Positions 18,106-27,193 of a DNA stretch of 64,000 bases are shown in pieces. Numbering within the stretch: position 1 is the stretch's first letter; each line of letters opens with the position of its first letter. Position numbers and translations under genes: made by a program. This stretch comes from Ensifer adhaerens (GTDB lineage Bacteria; Pseudomonadota; Alphaproteobacteria; Rhizobiales; Rhizobiaceae), in NCBI RefSeq assembly GCF_020035535.1, contig NZ_CP083350.1, forward strand, positions 1,622,501 to 1,686,500, read 5' to 3'. The notes beneath the pieces are model-generated. The model had not been told where the DNA came from. It ran no database searches and saw only the letters and a list, made by a program, of their open reading frames with translations.

Positions 18106-19791
18106 TCAGCCGGGAGCGGCCACCGGTAAGGCGTTTCTGATCCGGCTGCTGCTCAACAGTCCAGCTGCCTGAACCAGCGGGTAGCCAGCGGCGGCAATAT
18201 CGGAATTGATCCTGTGCAGGTCACGCACGAGGTCGATGAAGAGCGCATTGCCTTTCGCGTCGGCCGCCGCCTCGATGCGCTCGCGGCCGAGATGTCGACC
18301 GACGACCTCATCCTCCAGTTCGCGAAAACAATCCTTCTGCGCGGCGAGACGGGCGGAAGCCGAAACGTCGCGCGACAAAAGCGCTGCGGGAAGCAGCCGG
18401 AGCGAAGCGGCAATCACGGCTGAGAGGGCATCGAGCGCCTCGCGCTGGCTCGCGTTGAAGGCAATGTTCTGCTTGACCTTCGCACGGATCCGGTCGGCGA
18501 GGCTGAGCTTGATGACGTCGCCGGCATGCTCAAGATTGCTCGCAAAAAGCATGATTTCATGAGCTCTGCCGGTGTCGCCGGCTGAAAGCTCGTCCTGGGT
18601 CAATTGTCCGAGATAGGCGTGGACGGAGGCCATGTAGTTTCCAAGCCTCGCATCGATCGAGGGCAGTTCCTTCAAGCCTTCCATCCGGCCGGATTGCAGC
18701 GCCGTCAGCGACATCAGGAACATGCGTTCAAGCAACTCGCTCATGCGGATCGTTTCCGTCGTCGCATTGCTGAGCGCGATTGCCGGTGTCTCGAGCGACC
18801 TTCTGTCGAGGTAGCGCGGGGATGCCAGCGGGTCGTCGGCGGCAGGGCGTGCCGGGACAAGCCGCTCCACCAGGCGGATGACGACGGGCGACAGCGGCAG
18901 GAAGGCGGCTGCGACCAGCAGGTTGAATGAAGCGTGGAGACCGACCGCAATATGGAGCGGTTCGGCGGGCACGCGCCCGGCCAACTCAACGACCTCACGT
19001 GCGAAGGGCAGCAGCGCAAGCGCCAGCAGGCCGCGGCAGAAGAGGTTGGCAAGCGGTAGCTTGCGGGCCACCGGTGGCTGGTCGAGCGTCGCGCTGACGG
19101 CCGGAAGGCCGCCGCCGAAATTGACGCCCAGGATCAGGGGCACGGCTCCGGCAATTTCGAGACTGCCGTTCATCAGAAGCGATGCGACGAGCAGAATGAC
19201 CGCGAGTGTGGAGTGACAGAGCCATGCAAGCAGCGCGCCGACGAGGAAGCCGAGCGCCGGCTCTCCCGCGACGGCTCCGAGCACGTCGTGAAAAAGCGTC
19301 GCCTGGCGCAACGGCGCCGTCGCCGAAACGATCACCTTCAATGCCATCAGCATCAGGCCGAGTCCCATCAGGATGCGACCGGCGTTTCGCGGGCGAAATT
19401 CGCTGGACGCGCTGAAGGCGACATAGCCGGCGAACAGAAAGAGCGGGGCGAGCAGTGCCGCAAGCGAGGAGCCGGAGGCAAAGAGGGCCGAGACCAGCGC
19501 CGAGCCGATATCCGCCCCGAGCAGAACGGCAAGGCCTGTCGGTGCCGAGATCGCGCCTGCACCTGCAAGCCCGGCCACGATCAGCGCCATGGCGGTGGCG
19601 CTGCCGAGCACGGCGGTCGCGAAGACCCCGCCGCCGAAGGCAGTGACCCGGTTCGACAGGCGCTCCTCGACGAAGCGCTGCAGCCGGTCGCCCCAGCCAC
19701 GCATGACGCCGGTGCGCACCATACGCACGCCCCACAGAAGCAGCGCCACGCCGCCAAGGAGTTCGAGGATAACCAAAGTTCCGGAGTTCAT
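18106..19791 (-). CDS. Na/Pi cotransporter family protein with PhoU-like C-terminus
   Basis: Integral membrane protein of 561 residues. The N-terminal two-thirds has the duplicated Na/Pi-cotransporter repeats: GGVALLLWGVRMVRTGVMRG, then GSATAMALIVAGLAGAG with the QSSS-like substrate region replaced by G-S-A-T-A, and in the second half HSTLAVILLVASLLMNGS. The last 200 residues are helical and PhoU-like. It lies 22 bases after a histidine phosphatase gene on the same strand and is probably the last gene of the RpiR-ABC operon. In such a setting it could move the phosphate freed by the phosphatase, in either direction. Direction of transport is not evident. Confidence 0.85.
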   Translation of the reverse strand: MNSGTLVILELLGGVALLLWGVRMVRTGVMRGWGDRLQRFVEERLSNRVTAFGGGVFATAVLGSATAMALIVAGLAGAGAISAPTGLAVLLGADIGSALVSALFASGSSLAALLAPLFLFAGYVAFSASSEFRPRNAGRILMGLGLMLMALKVIVSATAPLRQATLFHDVLGAVAGEPALGFLVGALLAWLCHSTLAVILLVASLLMNGSLEIAGAVPLILGVNFGGGLPAVSATLDQPPVARKLPLANLFCRGLLALALLPFAREVVELAGRVPAEPLHIAVGLHASFNLLVAAAFLPLSPVVIRLVERLVPARPAADDPLASPRYLDRRSLETPAIALSNATTETIRMSELLERMFLMSLTALQSGRMEGLKELPSIDARLGNYMASVHAYLGQLTQDELSAGDTGRAHEIMLFASNLEHAGDVIKLSLADRIRAKVKQNIAFNASQREALDALSAVIAASLRLLPAALLSRDVSASARLAAQKDCFRELEDEVVGRHLGRERIEAAADAKGNALFIDLVRDLHRINSDIAAAGYPLVQAAGLLSSSRIRNALPVAAPG

Positions 19792-19813
19792 CTCACTGCC
19801 CTCGTCGCAAGCG

Positions 19814-20419
19814 TTAGTCGGCGACAGATTCGTCGGGGGCGACTGAGCCGATATTGTAGCCTTCGAGTTGTGCGGCCATGCTGCCGCGCCGCGGGAAATG
19901 CAGGATCGTGGCTGTCCCCGGCGTCACGGGAACGACGCGCGACGGAGGAAGATCCAGGAATTCGTGGCAGGCGGCGCGGACGACGCCGCCATGGGCGACG
20001 ATCAAAAGGTCCCCCTCGGTGCGCGACATCCAGTCATGCACGCCTTCGGCCACGCGTCCGCGAAAGGCGCCCCAGGTTTCGCCATTGGCCGGCGTGAAGG
20101 TTCCGGCGCGCCAGGCGGCATATTCCTCCGGGCGTTCGGCGATCAGATCCGGCTTGCGCCGCCCGGTCCACTCACCCATGTCGAGTTCGCGGAACCGCTC
20201 GTCCGTCGGTGCATCTGGATGGCCGATGAGCGCGACCGTCTGCAGGGTTCTACCGAGATCGGAGGCGATGATGCGAACCGGTTTCAGCGCCTTGGCATAG
20301 GGACGAAATCGCCTGACCTGTGCGACGCCGCGCTCCGACAGGAGCGAGTTGTCCTGGCCTTGCAGGCGTTGCTCGGCGTTCCACTCGGTTTCGCCGTGGC
20401 GCATGAGGATGAGCCTCAT
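19814..20419 (-). CDS. Histidine phosphatase family protein
   Basis: Phosphatase/phosphomutase-type enzyme of 201 residues. The catalytic RHG motif is in LILMRHGETEWN (His8), followed by QGQDNSLLSERG. The second half has the fold's acid Glu region (ELDMGEWTGR) and the second catalytic His in LLIVAHGGVVRA. It has no signal peptide and should act in the cytoplasm. Its start overlaps the stop of the ABC ATPase gene by four bases, so it belongs to that operon. A natural reading is that it dephosphorylates what the transporter brings in. Confidence 0.88.
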   Translation of the reverse strand: MRLILMRHGETEWNAEQRLQGQDNSLLSERGVAQVRRFRPYAKALKPVRIIASDLGRTLQTVALIGHPDAPTDERFRELDMGEWTGRRKPDLIAERPEEYAAWRAGTFTPANGETWGAFRGRVAEGVHDWMSRTEGDLLIVAHGGVVRAACHEFLDLPPSRVVPVTPGTATILHFPRRGSMAAQLEGYNIGSVAPDESVAD

Positions 20420-21528
20420 TGATGGATCCTTTCTCCGGTCGCGGCAAAAACCGCATCGGGTGTGCGAATGAAGGAAAGGGGGAGCGCTTCCCCCGGTGTG
20501 GCGGTGAAATACCCGTCGGCCATGGCGGTGACGCGCAGGTCGCCGACCATCGCCGTCACCATGGTGCGCCCGGCAATCGGCGCGGCTTCGGCAAAACGGG
20601 CCGTGAGAGATGGTGCCCCGGCGATCGAGCCGACGCTGACATCCTCGGCGCGATAGAGGAGTTGCGCCGCGTCGTGGCCGGCCGCAAGGCTTGCCGGCGC
20701 GAGCGCCAGTTCGCCGAAGTGCAGCCTGTCATCCAGTCGATGGACCGGTATGAGGTTTGCTGGCGGCGTGCCGAGGAAGGTCGCAACGAAAGTGGTTTGC
20801 GGGTCGCGCAGGAGATCGATCGGCTTGCCGAACTGTTCGACCCGGCCATTGTTGAGCACGGCCACATGGGTCGCCATGGTCATGGCCTCGACCTGGTCAT
20901 GCGTGACATAGACCGATGTCGCTCCGGTCGCCCGGTGGATGCGCATCAGCTCGCTGCGCATCTCGATGCGCAGCTTGGCATCGAGGTTCGACAGCGGCTC
21001 GTCGAAAAGCAGGATGCTCGGCTCCGGCGCGATCGTGCGGGCAATCGCCACGCGCTGCTGCTGGCCGCCGGAGATTTCTGCCGGATAACGTTCGGCAAGC
21101 GCGTCGATGCCGAGTAGCGCAAGCACTTCCCTGACGCGCTTTTCACGTTTGTCCCGCGGCCATTTGGCGACCTTCAGCGGCCAGGCGATGTTGCCGGCGA
21201 CGGTCATGTGCGGCCAGAGCGCGTAGCTCTGGAAAACGAGGCCCGCATTGCGCCGGCCGGCGTCGGCGATGACGCCGCCCGCACCACTGGAAACGGTCTG
21301 CCCGACGAAGGCGATTTCCCCTTCGCTCGGGCTTTCAAGCCCGGCCAGCATGCGTAGAAGGGTCGACTTGCCGCAGCCGGAGGGGCCGACAAGAACCAGG
21401 AAGGAACCCGCGGGTACGGAGATGTTGACGTCCTTGACGGCAGTGAAGGCGCCGAAGCGTTTGACGAGGTTGCGGATCTTGATGGCTTCCGCGGCGCCGG
21501 TTGCGATGGCGTTCATGGTTGTTTCCAT
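20416..21528 (-). CDS. ABC transporter ATP-binding protein (Fe3+/organophosphate type)
   Basis: ATPase of 370 residues. Walker A is GPSGCGKST (about residues 50-58), the signature is ISGGQQQRVAIARTIA, and Walker B is ILLFDEPLSNLDAKLR. The C-terminal third is a TOBE-like regulatory domain, as in PotA, FbpC and PhnT-like proteins. It overlaps the permease gene by 16 bases and the phosphatase gene by 4 bases. The family handles polyamines, Fe3+, 2-aminoethylphosphonate or sugar phosphates. Confidence 0.9.
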   Translation of the reverse strand: METTMNAIATGAAEAIKIRNLVKRFGAFTAVKDVNISVPAGSFLVLVGPSGCGKSTLLRMLAGLESPSEGEIAFVGQTVSSGAGGVIADAGRRNAGLVFQSYALWPHMTVAGNIAWPLKVAKWPRDKREKRVREVLALLGIDALAERYPAEISGGQQQRVAIARTIAPEPSILLFDEPLSNLDAKLRIEMRSELMRIHRATGATSVYVTHDQVEAMTMATHVAVLNNGRVEQFGKPIDLLRDPQTTFVATFLGTPPANLIPVHRLDDRLHFGELALAPASLAAGHDAAQLLYRAEDVSVGSIAGAPSLTARFAEAAPIAGRTMVTAMVGDLRVTAMADGYFTATPGEALPLSFIRTPDAVFAATGERIHQ

Positions 21529-23258
21529 TTCTGGACACGGTTCTGCAGGGCATGGGCCAGGAACGAGGCTGCCAGGCAGACGACGAGGATGACGAGGGTG
21601 ATGGCGTTGGCGAACTGCATGAAGCCTTCGGCTGCGTAGCGGTAGGCGACCATGCTGAGCACCGGCGAGGTGGCGGTGAACAGAAGCACGACCAGGGAGA
21701 GATCCCGCACCATCTTGACGAAGACGAGGATCGCGCCGGCAAACAGGCCGCGGATCGCGAGCGGAAAGATGATCGCGAAGAGACGACGGATCAGGCCCGC
21801 GCCGGTCAGCCGGGCGCTTTCCTCGATATCGGCGGAGATCTGGCCAAGCACGGAGCGGCCAGACTGCACGGCAAAGGGCAGGTTATGCGCCGATGCTGCG
21901 ATGACCAGCAGGGCGAAGGTGCCGTAGAGCGAGGGCAGCGGCCCGATCGGCGCACCGAAGAGCGCGATGTAGGCGGCGGCAAAGGCGATGCTCGGCACCA
22001 AAAGCGGCAGGAAGGCGAGCTGGCTAAGGAGCGTTGCGAGCAGGCTGCCCTTGCGCTGCACGATGGTATAGGCGAGCGCGAGGCCGAGCAGCATCGTCGT
22101 GAAGGCGACGACGAGGCCGAGGCGGATCGTGTTCCAGATCGCGTCGATCAGCACCGGATTGCGGAAGATCCCGGCCTGGCCTTGCGCCATCTCGCCGCCG
22201 CCTTCGCCGATCCAGAAATGCAGCGTCCAATTGGAAAAGAGTGCCCCGCTCTGCGGCGCCAGGCTCGATGCGGCCAGAACGAGAACCGGAAGGACCGTGG
22301 TCAGAAGCCCTATGACGACGGCGATGGCGAAGAGCGGCCAGCGCCAGGCGCCGAGCGGGAAGCGCTTGGTGCGCCCGCCTTTGCCCGTCACGGTGATGAA
22401 GGCCTTGCGGCCCGAAACGATGCGATCGGACAGCCAGAGGAACACCGCCGAAACCGCAATGAGCAGCAGCGCGAGGACGAAGCCACGTTCGTTCTGCCCC
22501 GTCTCGATCATGCCGAAGAGGCGGGTGGAAAGCGTCTGCATGCGCACGGGCAGACCGAGCAGGGCCGGTGCAGCGAAGTTGGCGACGGCGCCGGCAAAGG
22601 TCAGCGAGGTTGCCGCGATCAGCGCCGGTGTGACGACCGGCAGGATGATGCCGAAGAAGATGCGCGGGCGCTTGGCGCCGGCCATCTGGCCTGCCTCGAC
22701 GAGATCGGCACCAACCGAACTCAGCGCCGCGGCGATGATGGTATAGGCGAGCGAGTAATAATGCGCGATCAATACGATCGCCGTCGGGATCAGGCCCCAG
22801 GCCAGCCAGTCGGGAATGGGGAGGCCGTTGGTTTCGAAGAAGCCGGCCGAACCGCCAAGGCGCGAGTTGCGAAACAGCGTACCCCAGGCGAGTGCCGCGG
22901 CAAAGCTCGGGATCATGTAGGGCAGCGTCGCCATCAGGCCGAGGAAGCGGCGCCCCGGCACGTCCGTCAGCACGACCAGCCAGGCGAGGAAGCCGCCGAT
23001 GAGCAGGCAGCCGGCGCCGACGCTGAAGCCGAGGATCATGGTGTTGAGCAGCGGCCGCCACCAGAGATTGGCCGACAGCGGACTGACGAGCACCGCCTTC
23101 CACGCCGCAAGCCCCTCGGGCGTCAGCGTGGTGACGAGGATGCGCAAGAGCGGAGCGACGACCAGAATGGCGACGATGGCAACGAGAAGAGCCGGCAAGA
23201 GGAAGCCCGATCGGAGCAGCCGGGTGCCCGATGGTGCGGATATCGATAGGGATGTCAT
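21513..23258 (-). CDS. ABC transporter permease, fused two-domain type
   Basis: Membrane subunit of 581 residues with two binding-protein-dependent transport domains in one chain, as in FbpB/AfuB-type systems, giving about 12 membrane helices. The first EAA-like loop is near GADLVEAGQMAGAKRPRIFF and the second near SADIEESARLTGAGLIRRLF; these contact the ATPase. It sits 60 bases after the binding-protein gene, with a hairpin between them, and overlaps the ATPase gene. Confidence 0.9.
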   Translation of the reverse strand: MTSLSISAPSGTRLLRSGFLLPALLVAIVAILVVAPLLRILVTTLTPEGLAAWKAVLVSPLSANLWWRPLLNTMILGFSVGAGCLLIGGFLAWLVVLTDVPGRRFLGLMATLPYMIPSFAAALAWGTLFRNSRLGGSAGFFETNGLPIPDWLAWGLIPTAIVLIAHYYSLAYTIIAAALSSVGADLVEAGQMAGAKRPRIFFGIILPVVTPALIAATSLTFAGAVANFAAPALLGLPVRMQTLSTRLFGMIETGQNERGFVLALLLIAVSAVFLWLSDRIVSGRKAFITVTGKGGRTKRFPLGAWRWPLFAIAVVIGLLTTVLPVLVLAASSLAPQSGALFSNWTLHFWIGEGGGEMAQGQAGIFRNPVLIDAIWNTIRLGLVVAFTTMLLGLALAYTIVQRKGSLLATLLSQLAFLPLLVPSIAFAAAYIALFGAPIGPLPSLYGTFALLVIAASAHNLPFAVQSGRSVLGQISADIEESARLTGAGLIRRLFAIIFPLAIRGLFAGAILVFVKMVRDLSLVVLLFTATSPVLSMVAYRYAAEGFMQFANAITLVILVVCLAASFLAHALQNRVQKWKQP

Positions 23259-23276
23259 GTGCGAGCCTCGGCATCT

Positions 23277-23306
23277 GTCGACACGCGTTGTGAAAAGCGT
23301 GCCGAC
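23277..23306 (-). promoter_or_regulatory. Intercistronic hairpin between binding-protein and permease genes
   Basis: Arms GTCGACACGC (23277-23286) and GCGTGCCGAC (23297-23306) around a 10-base loop, with one wobble pair in the minus-strand transcript. It fills the gap after the solute-binding-protein stop codon; no T-run follows. Confidence 0.5.
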
Positions 23307-23318
23307 CGACGGTTTCCG

Positions 23319-24440
23319 TTACTGGAGCGTGATGATCAGGTCGGCGATGCGGCTGCGTGCGGCGGCCGTCTTTGCCGGATCGATCGTCCAGGCTTTCAGT
23401 TCGCCGAGCTTGACCGAGTCCGGATGATCGGCGATCGACTTGCGGGTTGCGTAGTCGCCGGGAACGTTGAAGGGCTCGAAGCCCGGTCCGCCGGTCGGCG
23501 TGTCGTCACCGAACATGAAGTCGATCAGCAACCGAGCTGCCGCCGGATGGGGCGCCTTGTCCGCGACCGTCAGCACGGCCGGGAAAAGGATGCCGTTGGC
23601 GGGCTCGACATTGTTGGCGATCTGCAGCGCCCAGCCTTCCTTATCGTTGTCGCGGCGGTCGGAATAGGTGCCGAAACCGACGGGCGGGTTCTTGGCGTTG
23701 ACGTCACCGATCGACTTGTTGAGGACGTCGCTGTTGGGAAGAAGGATGAGGTCGTTGGCGAAGAGGTCCTTGATGAACTGTTCGCCCGCGCCCTGAAGAT
23801 CGCCTTCCACTTCGATGTCCTTGCCGAACTGCGCCTTGTAGGCGGCTGCCATCTCGTCCGGATGCAACGCGATCTCCGTCAACAGGTCGAGCAGTTCGCC
23901 GCGTTGGCTCGGGTCGACCATCAGCACCCGGCCCTGCCATTCGGGCTGGGTCAGCTGCCAGAGATTGGTGACGGGCGAACCGTCCGGAAAAGCTTTTTCG
24001 TTGTACATCAGTACCTTGGTCGAGAGGCGCTGGGTCAGGAGCGGCGCCTTGTAGCGGTCCTCCAGCTCGTTCGTTACCCGCGGCGGCACGTAGTTGACGA
24101 TCCGCTTTCCTTCCAGAAGCTTGGTGAACACGACAGGTGTATCGGCGATGTAGAGTACGTCGACGGCGTGCACGCCGGCCTGCTGCTCCGCCTCGACGCG
24201 AGCGATCTGCTTCGTCGAGCTCATGTCGAGGCCGATCAGGTCGATACCCGGATAAGCCTCTTCGAAGGCCTTCTCAATCTTGGCGATGCGGCTCGACAGC
24301 GAGAAGACGGTAACGCTTCCCTCCTTCTGCGCGAGCGGCAGCAGCTGCTGTGGGGTCAGGCCGTCGAGATCGGACGCCATCGCCATAGACGGCAGTACGA
24401 AACATGCGGCAAGTGCGGCATTGCTCAGTCTTTTCAACAT
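23319..24440 (-). CDS. ABC transporter solute-binding protein (Fe3+/organophosphate type)
   Basis: Periplasmic binding protein of 373 residues. A signal peptide ends near residue 22 (Ala-Met-Ala-Ser). The mature chain has the type II fold of the FbpA/AfuA/PhnS group: GSVTVFSLSSRIAKIEKAFEEAYPGI, then DVLYIADTPVVFTKLLEGK and TKVLMYNEKAFP. The tyrosine cluster used by Fe3+-binding FbpA proteins is not obvious. With an RpiR regulator upstream and a phosphatase downstream, a phosphorylated sugar or other organophosphate fits better than iron; this is inference. Confidence 0.88.
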   Translation of the reverse strand: MLKRLSNAALAACFVLPSMAMASDLDGLTPQQLLPLAQKEGSVTVFSLSSRIAKIEKAFEEAYPGIDLIGLDMSSTKQIARVEAEQQAGVHAVDVLYIADTPVVFTKLLEGKRIVNYVPPRVTNELEDRYKAPLLTQRLSTKVLMYNEKAFPDGSPVTNLWQLTQPEWQGRVLMVDPSQRGELLDLLTEIALHPDEMAAAYKAQFGKDIEVEGDLQGAGEQFIKDLFANDLILLPNSDVLNKSIGDVNAKNPPVGFGTYSDRRDNDKEGWALQIANNVEPANGILFPAVLTVADKAPHPAAARLLIDFMFGDDTPTGGPGFEPFNVPGDYATRKSIADHPDSVKLGELKAWTIDPAKTAAARSRIADLIITLQ

Positions 24441-24467
24441 TTCTTGCTCCTCCCTTTTTAATTCCCG

Positions 24468-25304
24468 TCAGTCGAAGTCGTTGAACAACTCCGACAGCTT
24501 CTCCAGCCTGCCGAGGACCTGCCGCTGGTGGCGGCCGGCGATCGTCAGGACGATGGCGTTGACGATCGCAAACGGGATCGTCGGTGTCTGGAACTCGCTG
24601 CCCGAACGCCCTCTCGGTGCCGCGAGCATCAGATCGGCCGCGGGTTCCATCAGAGGCCCGGCCAGATCGGAAACGAGGATCGATTGCGCGCCGACACGGG
24701 TCGCATGCCGCATCAGCGGGCCGTAGCTTTGCGGCTGCTTGCGGAAGGCGAGTGCCACGGCGAGATCGCCGGCCTCCATGCTGACGAGGCGCTCGGCTAT
24801 GTCCCGGCCGCGCCCTGTCAGTTGGATGGTGGTCATGCCGAAGCGGTCGAGGCGGCGCTGCAGGAAGCCGGCCACCGATTGCGCATGGCCCTGCCCGAAG
24901 ATGAAGACGCGACGAGCGGAAAAGATCAGGTCGGCGGCCCTGTCGATATCCGCCTGTTCGACCGAGCGGGCGAGCGTTTCGAGCGCGGTGATTTCAGCCG
25001 CGATCAGATCGGTCAGGTAGTCGCCGTGCTCGACCTTCGAGACCGACCGGCGCATGCGGTTGGCAGCGTCCTGATCGTCAAGAACCTCGCGCTGCAACTG
25101 CGCGCGAAGGTCGGGAAAGCCCTTGTAGCCCAGCTTCTGTGCAAGCCGCGTGGCTGTGGCCTCGTGGACGGACGCGCGCTGGGAAAGCTGCGGGCCCGAC
25201 AGGAACGCAGCCTCCGCCCGGTTTTCCAGCATGGTCGTGATCAGTTTCTGATCCGCATCGGTAAGTCGCCTGGAATGCGTCTTAATGCGATCGAGTATCG
25301 TCAT
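24468..25304 (-). CDS. MurR/RpiR family transcriptional regulator
   Basis: Regulator of 278 residues. The N-terminal HTH_6 domain (about 1-77) contains LSQRASVHEATATRLAQKLGYKGFPDLRAQL. The C-terminal SIS domain (about 120-260; ARRVFIFGQGHAQSVAGFLQRRLDRFG) normally binds a sugar phosphate. It is the first gene of a minus-strand operon, 27 bases before the solute-binding-protein gene, and is divergent from an MFS transporter gene. The gap upstream holds repeated TTGCA elements that are probable binding sites. Confidence 0.92.
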   Translation of the reverse strand: MTILDRIKTHSRRLTDADQKLITTMLENRAEAAFLSGPQLSQRASVHEATATRLAQKLGYKGFPDLRAQLQREVLDDQDAANRMRRSVSKVEHGDYLTDLIAAEITALETLARSVEQADIDRAADLIFSARRVFIFGQGHAQSVAGFLQRRLDRFGMTTIQLTGRGRDIAERLVSMEAGDLAVALAFRKQPQSYGPLMRHATRVGAQSILVSDLAGPLMEPAADLMLAAPRGRSGSEFQTPTIPFAIVNAIVLTIAGRHQRQVLGRLEKLSELFNDFD

Positions 25305-25650
25305 GACGGCCCCGCAAGTTCATTTGCAGGATCTATCGTTTCTGCAATCTTCCGTGCCGTCAATAAGAAGGGTGCAAGAATCCTTGCAACGCTCTGCAAG
25401 GCGCCCGGATGCGTGCATTCGCCTGCCCTCGATCCGATGTTGAGAGCGCAAAACCGGCCGCTGAAAGCCATCTTTGCGTGTATGGCGCCCGCGCTTGTGC
25501 AACTTCGGATTTTTCCCGTAAGAATCTTTGCAAGGCGCTGCAAACCGTTCTTCCTGCGCAAGAGCCAGCCTGCTCATCGCTTCGCGGGACGCTGTTCAAG
25601 TGCGATCCGCCGACGTAGTGTCCGCGCGTTGATTTGCAGGGCAGGACGAA
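25305..25650. promoter_or_regulatory. Divergent control region with repeated TTGCA elements
   Basis: No gene in this gap. Two 24-base elements at 25376-25399 and 25520-25543 match at 21 of 24 positions and share the frame AAGAATC-Y-TTGCAA then CTGCAA. The first includes TGCAAGAATCCTTGCA, a perfect inverted repeat. The second includes TTTGCA-AGGCGC-TGCAAA, also perfect. Further TTGCA/TGCAA half sites lie at about 25323-25346 and 25632-25637. These are best read as operators of the RpiR regulator controlling both directions. Confidence 0.65.
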
Positions 25651-26964
25651 ATGACGACGATCACGATGAACGAAGCGCTCGACCGTGCCGGTACGGGCCC
25701 CTATCAGTACCGCTTGATGGGCATCTTCGGCTTGGTCTGGGCGGCGGATGCCATGCAGGTTCTGGCCGTTGGGTTCACCGCAGCGTCCATAGCCGCGACC
25801 TTCGGCTTGACGGTTCCGCAGGCACTGCAGACCGGTACCCTGTTCTTTCTCGGCATGCTGATCGGGGCGGTCGGATTCGGCCGGCTGGCCGATCGCATCG
25901 GTCGGCGGAGAGTGCTGATCGTCACTGTGGCCTGCGATGCGATCTTCGGCTTGCTGTCGATTTTCGCACCCAGCTTCGGTGTTCTGCTGCTTCTGCGTTT
26001 TCTCACGGGGGCTGCGGTCGGCGGTACACTGCCGGTCGATTACGCCATGATGTCGGAGTTCCTGCCGGCCCGAAGTCGCGGACGCTGGCTCGTGATGCTC
26101 GAAGGGTTCTGGGCTGTGGGAACGCTGATCGTGGCGGTGACGGCATGGCTCGTTGCGCTGTCGGAGCTGACGGACGCATGGCGCTATATCTTCGCCGTCA
26201 CCGCCCTCCCGGCGGTGCTCGGCCTCGGTCTTCGCTTCCTCGTTCCGGAATCGCCGCTCTACCTGCTTCGTGCGGGCAAGGCTGTCGAGGCGAAAGCCAT
26301 CGTCAACCGAATGCTCGTCGCCAATCGTCACCCGCAGCTCGAAACGAGCGTATCGATCGCGCTTCCCGCGGCCTCACCGAGTGTCGGCATCTTCTCGGGA
26401 GATCTGCGCCGGCGCAGTCTTCTGATCCTGGCCGTGTGGTTCCTGGTCTCGGTGTCGTATTACGGCGTCTTCACCTGGATGCCGCCGCGGCTTGCGGGGG
26501 AAGGTTTCGGCTTCGTTCGTGGCTATGGGTTCCTCGTCCTTATCGCCTTGGCGCAGATTCCGGGCTATGCGCTTGCCGCCTATGGCGTCGAGGCATGGGG
26601 ACGCCGGCCAACGCTGGTCGGCTTTTGTCTCCTCTCCGCCCTAAGCTGCCTCCTTTTCGTCGTGGCAAACGGCGCGGCTGTCATCGCAGCGTCGCTGCTG
26701 ATCATGAGTTTTGCGCTGCTCGGCACCTGGGGCGCGCTTTATGCCTATACGCCGGAACTCTATCCAACGGAGTCGCGGGCAACCGGAATGGGGGCGGCCG
26801 GTGGCATGGCGCGGCTTGGCGGTCTGCTCGCACCCTCCTTGATCGGCATTCTGGTGGCCCAGAGCTTCGCTCTTGCGATCGGCACCTTTGCGGGGTTGCT
26901 GTTGGTGGCCGCAATCGCCGCCTGCCTGATCGATGCGGAGACCCGTCTTGCGTCGCTGACGTGA
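25651..26964 (+). CDS. MFS transporter, sugar/organic-acid porter type
   Basis: Major facilitator of 437 residues with about 12 membrane helices. The loop 2-3 motif is GRLADRIGRRRVLI (about 87-100), and the C-terminal half ends with AYTPELYPTESRATGMG, a signature of the sugar porter/NiaP-like branch. It is divergent from the RpiR regulator and probably in its regulon. The substrate is not predictable; sugars, niacin and aromatic acids all occur in this branch. Confidence 0.9.
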   Translation: MTTITMNEALDRAGTGPYQYRLMGIFGLVWAADAMQVLAVGFTAASIAATFGLTVPQALQTGTLFFLGMLIGAVGFGRLADRIGRRRVLIVTVACDAIFGLLSIFAPSFGVLLLLRFLTGAAVGGTLPVDYAMMSEFLPARSRGRWLVMLEGFWAVGTLIVAVTAWLVALSELTDAWRYIFAVTALPAVLGLGLRFLVPESPLYLLRAGKAVEAKAIVNRMLVANRHPQLETSVSIALPAASPSVGIFSGDLRRRSLLILAVWFLVSVSYYGVFTWMPPRLAGEGFGFVRGYGFLVLIALAQIPGYALAAYGVEAWGRRPTLVGFCLLSALSCLLFVVANGAAVIAASLLIMSFALLGTWGALYAYTPELYPTESRATGMGAAGGMARLGGLLAPSLIGILVAQSFALAIGTFAGLLLVAAIAACLIDAETRLASLT

Positions 26965-27193
26965 GGTCTGCGGAGGAAAACGCCGAACGCTCCGGCGGAA
27001 AGAAGCGCAAATCACAGTCCTAAGGAAATTGAGAGCTGTTCCAAGGTCTTGCGACAGGATCGGCCTGTGAACAACCGGTGGATAGAATGCGGATAACTTG
27101 GGTGGCTATGAAGCCGGGCTTTCTGATCGAGAAAACCGCTCTAGCATGGACGTGCGGTCGATCCCATGACCGTTAGTGTAGCAGCTATATATC

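Noticed and set aside
21501..23249. Plus-strand frame of 582 codons opposite the fused permease gene
   Set aside because: Composition is Gln/Arg/Asp/Glu-rich noise, the typical complement of hydrophobic membrane codons.
24528..27023. Very long plus-strand open frame (831 codons) over the RpiR gene and the MFS gene
   Set aside because: It runs opposite rpiR and out of frame with the MFS gene, has Arg/Gly/Pro-biased composition and no family resemblance; a GC-rich shadow frame.
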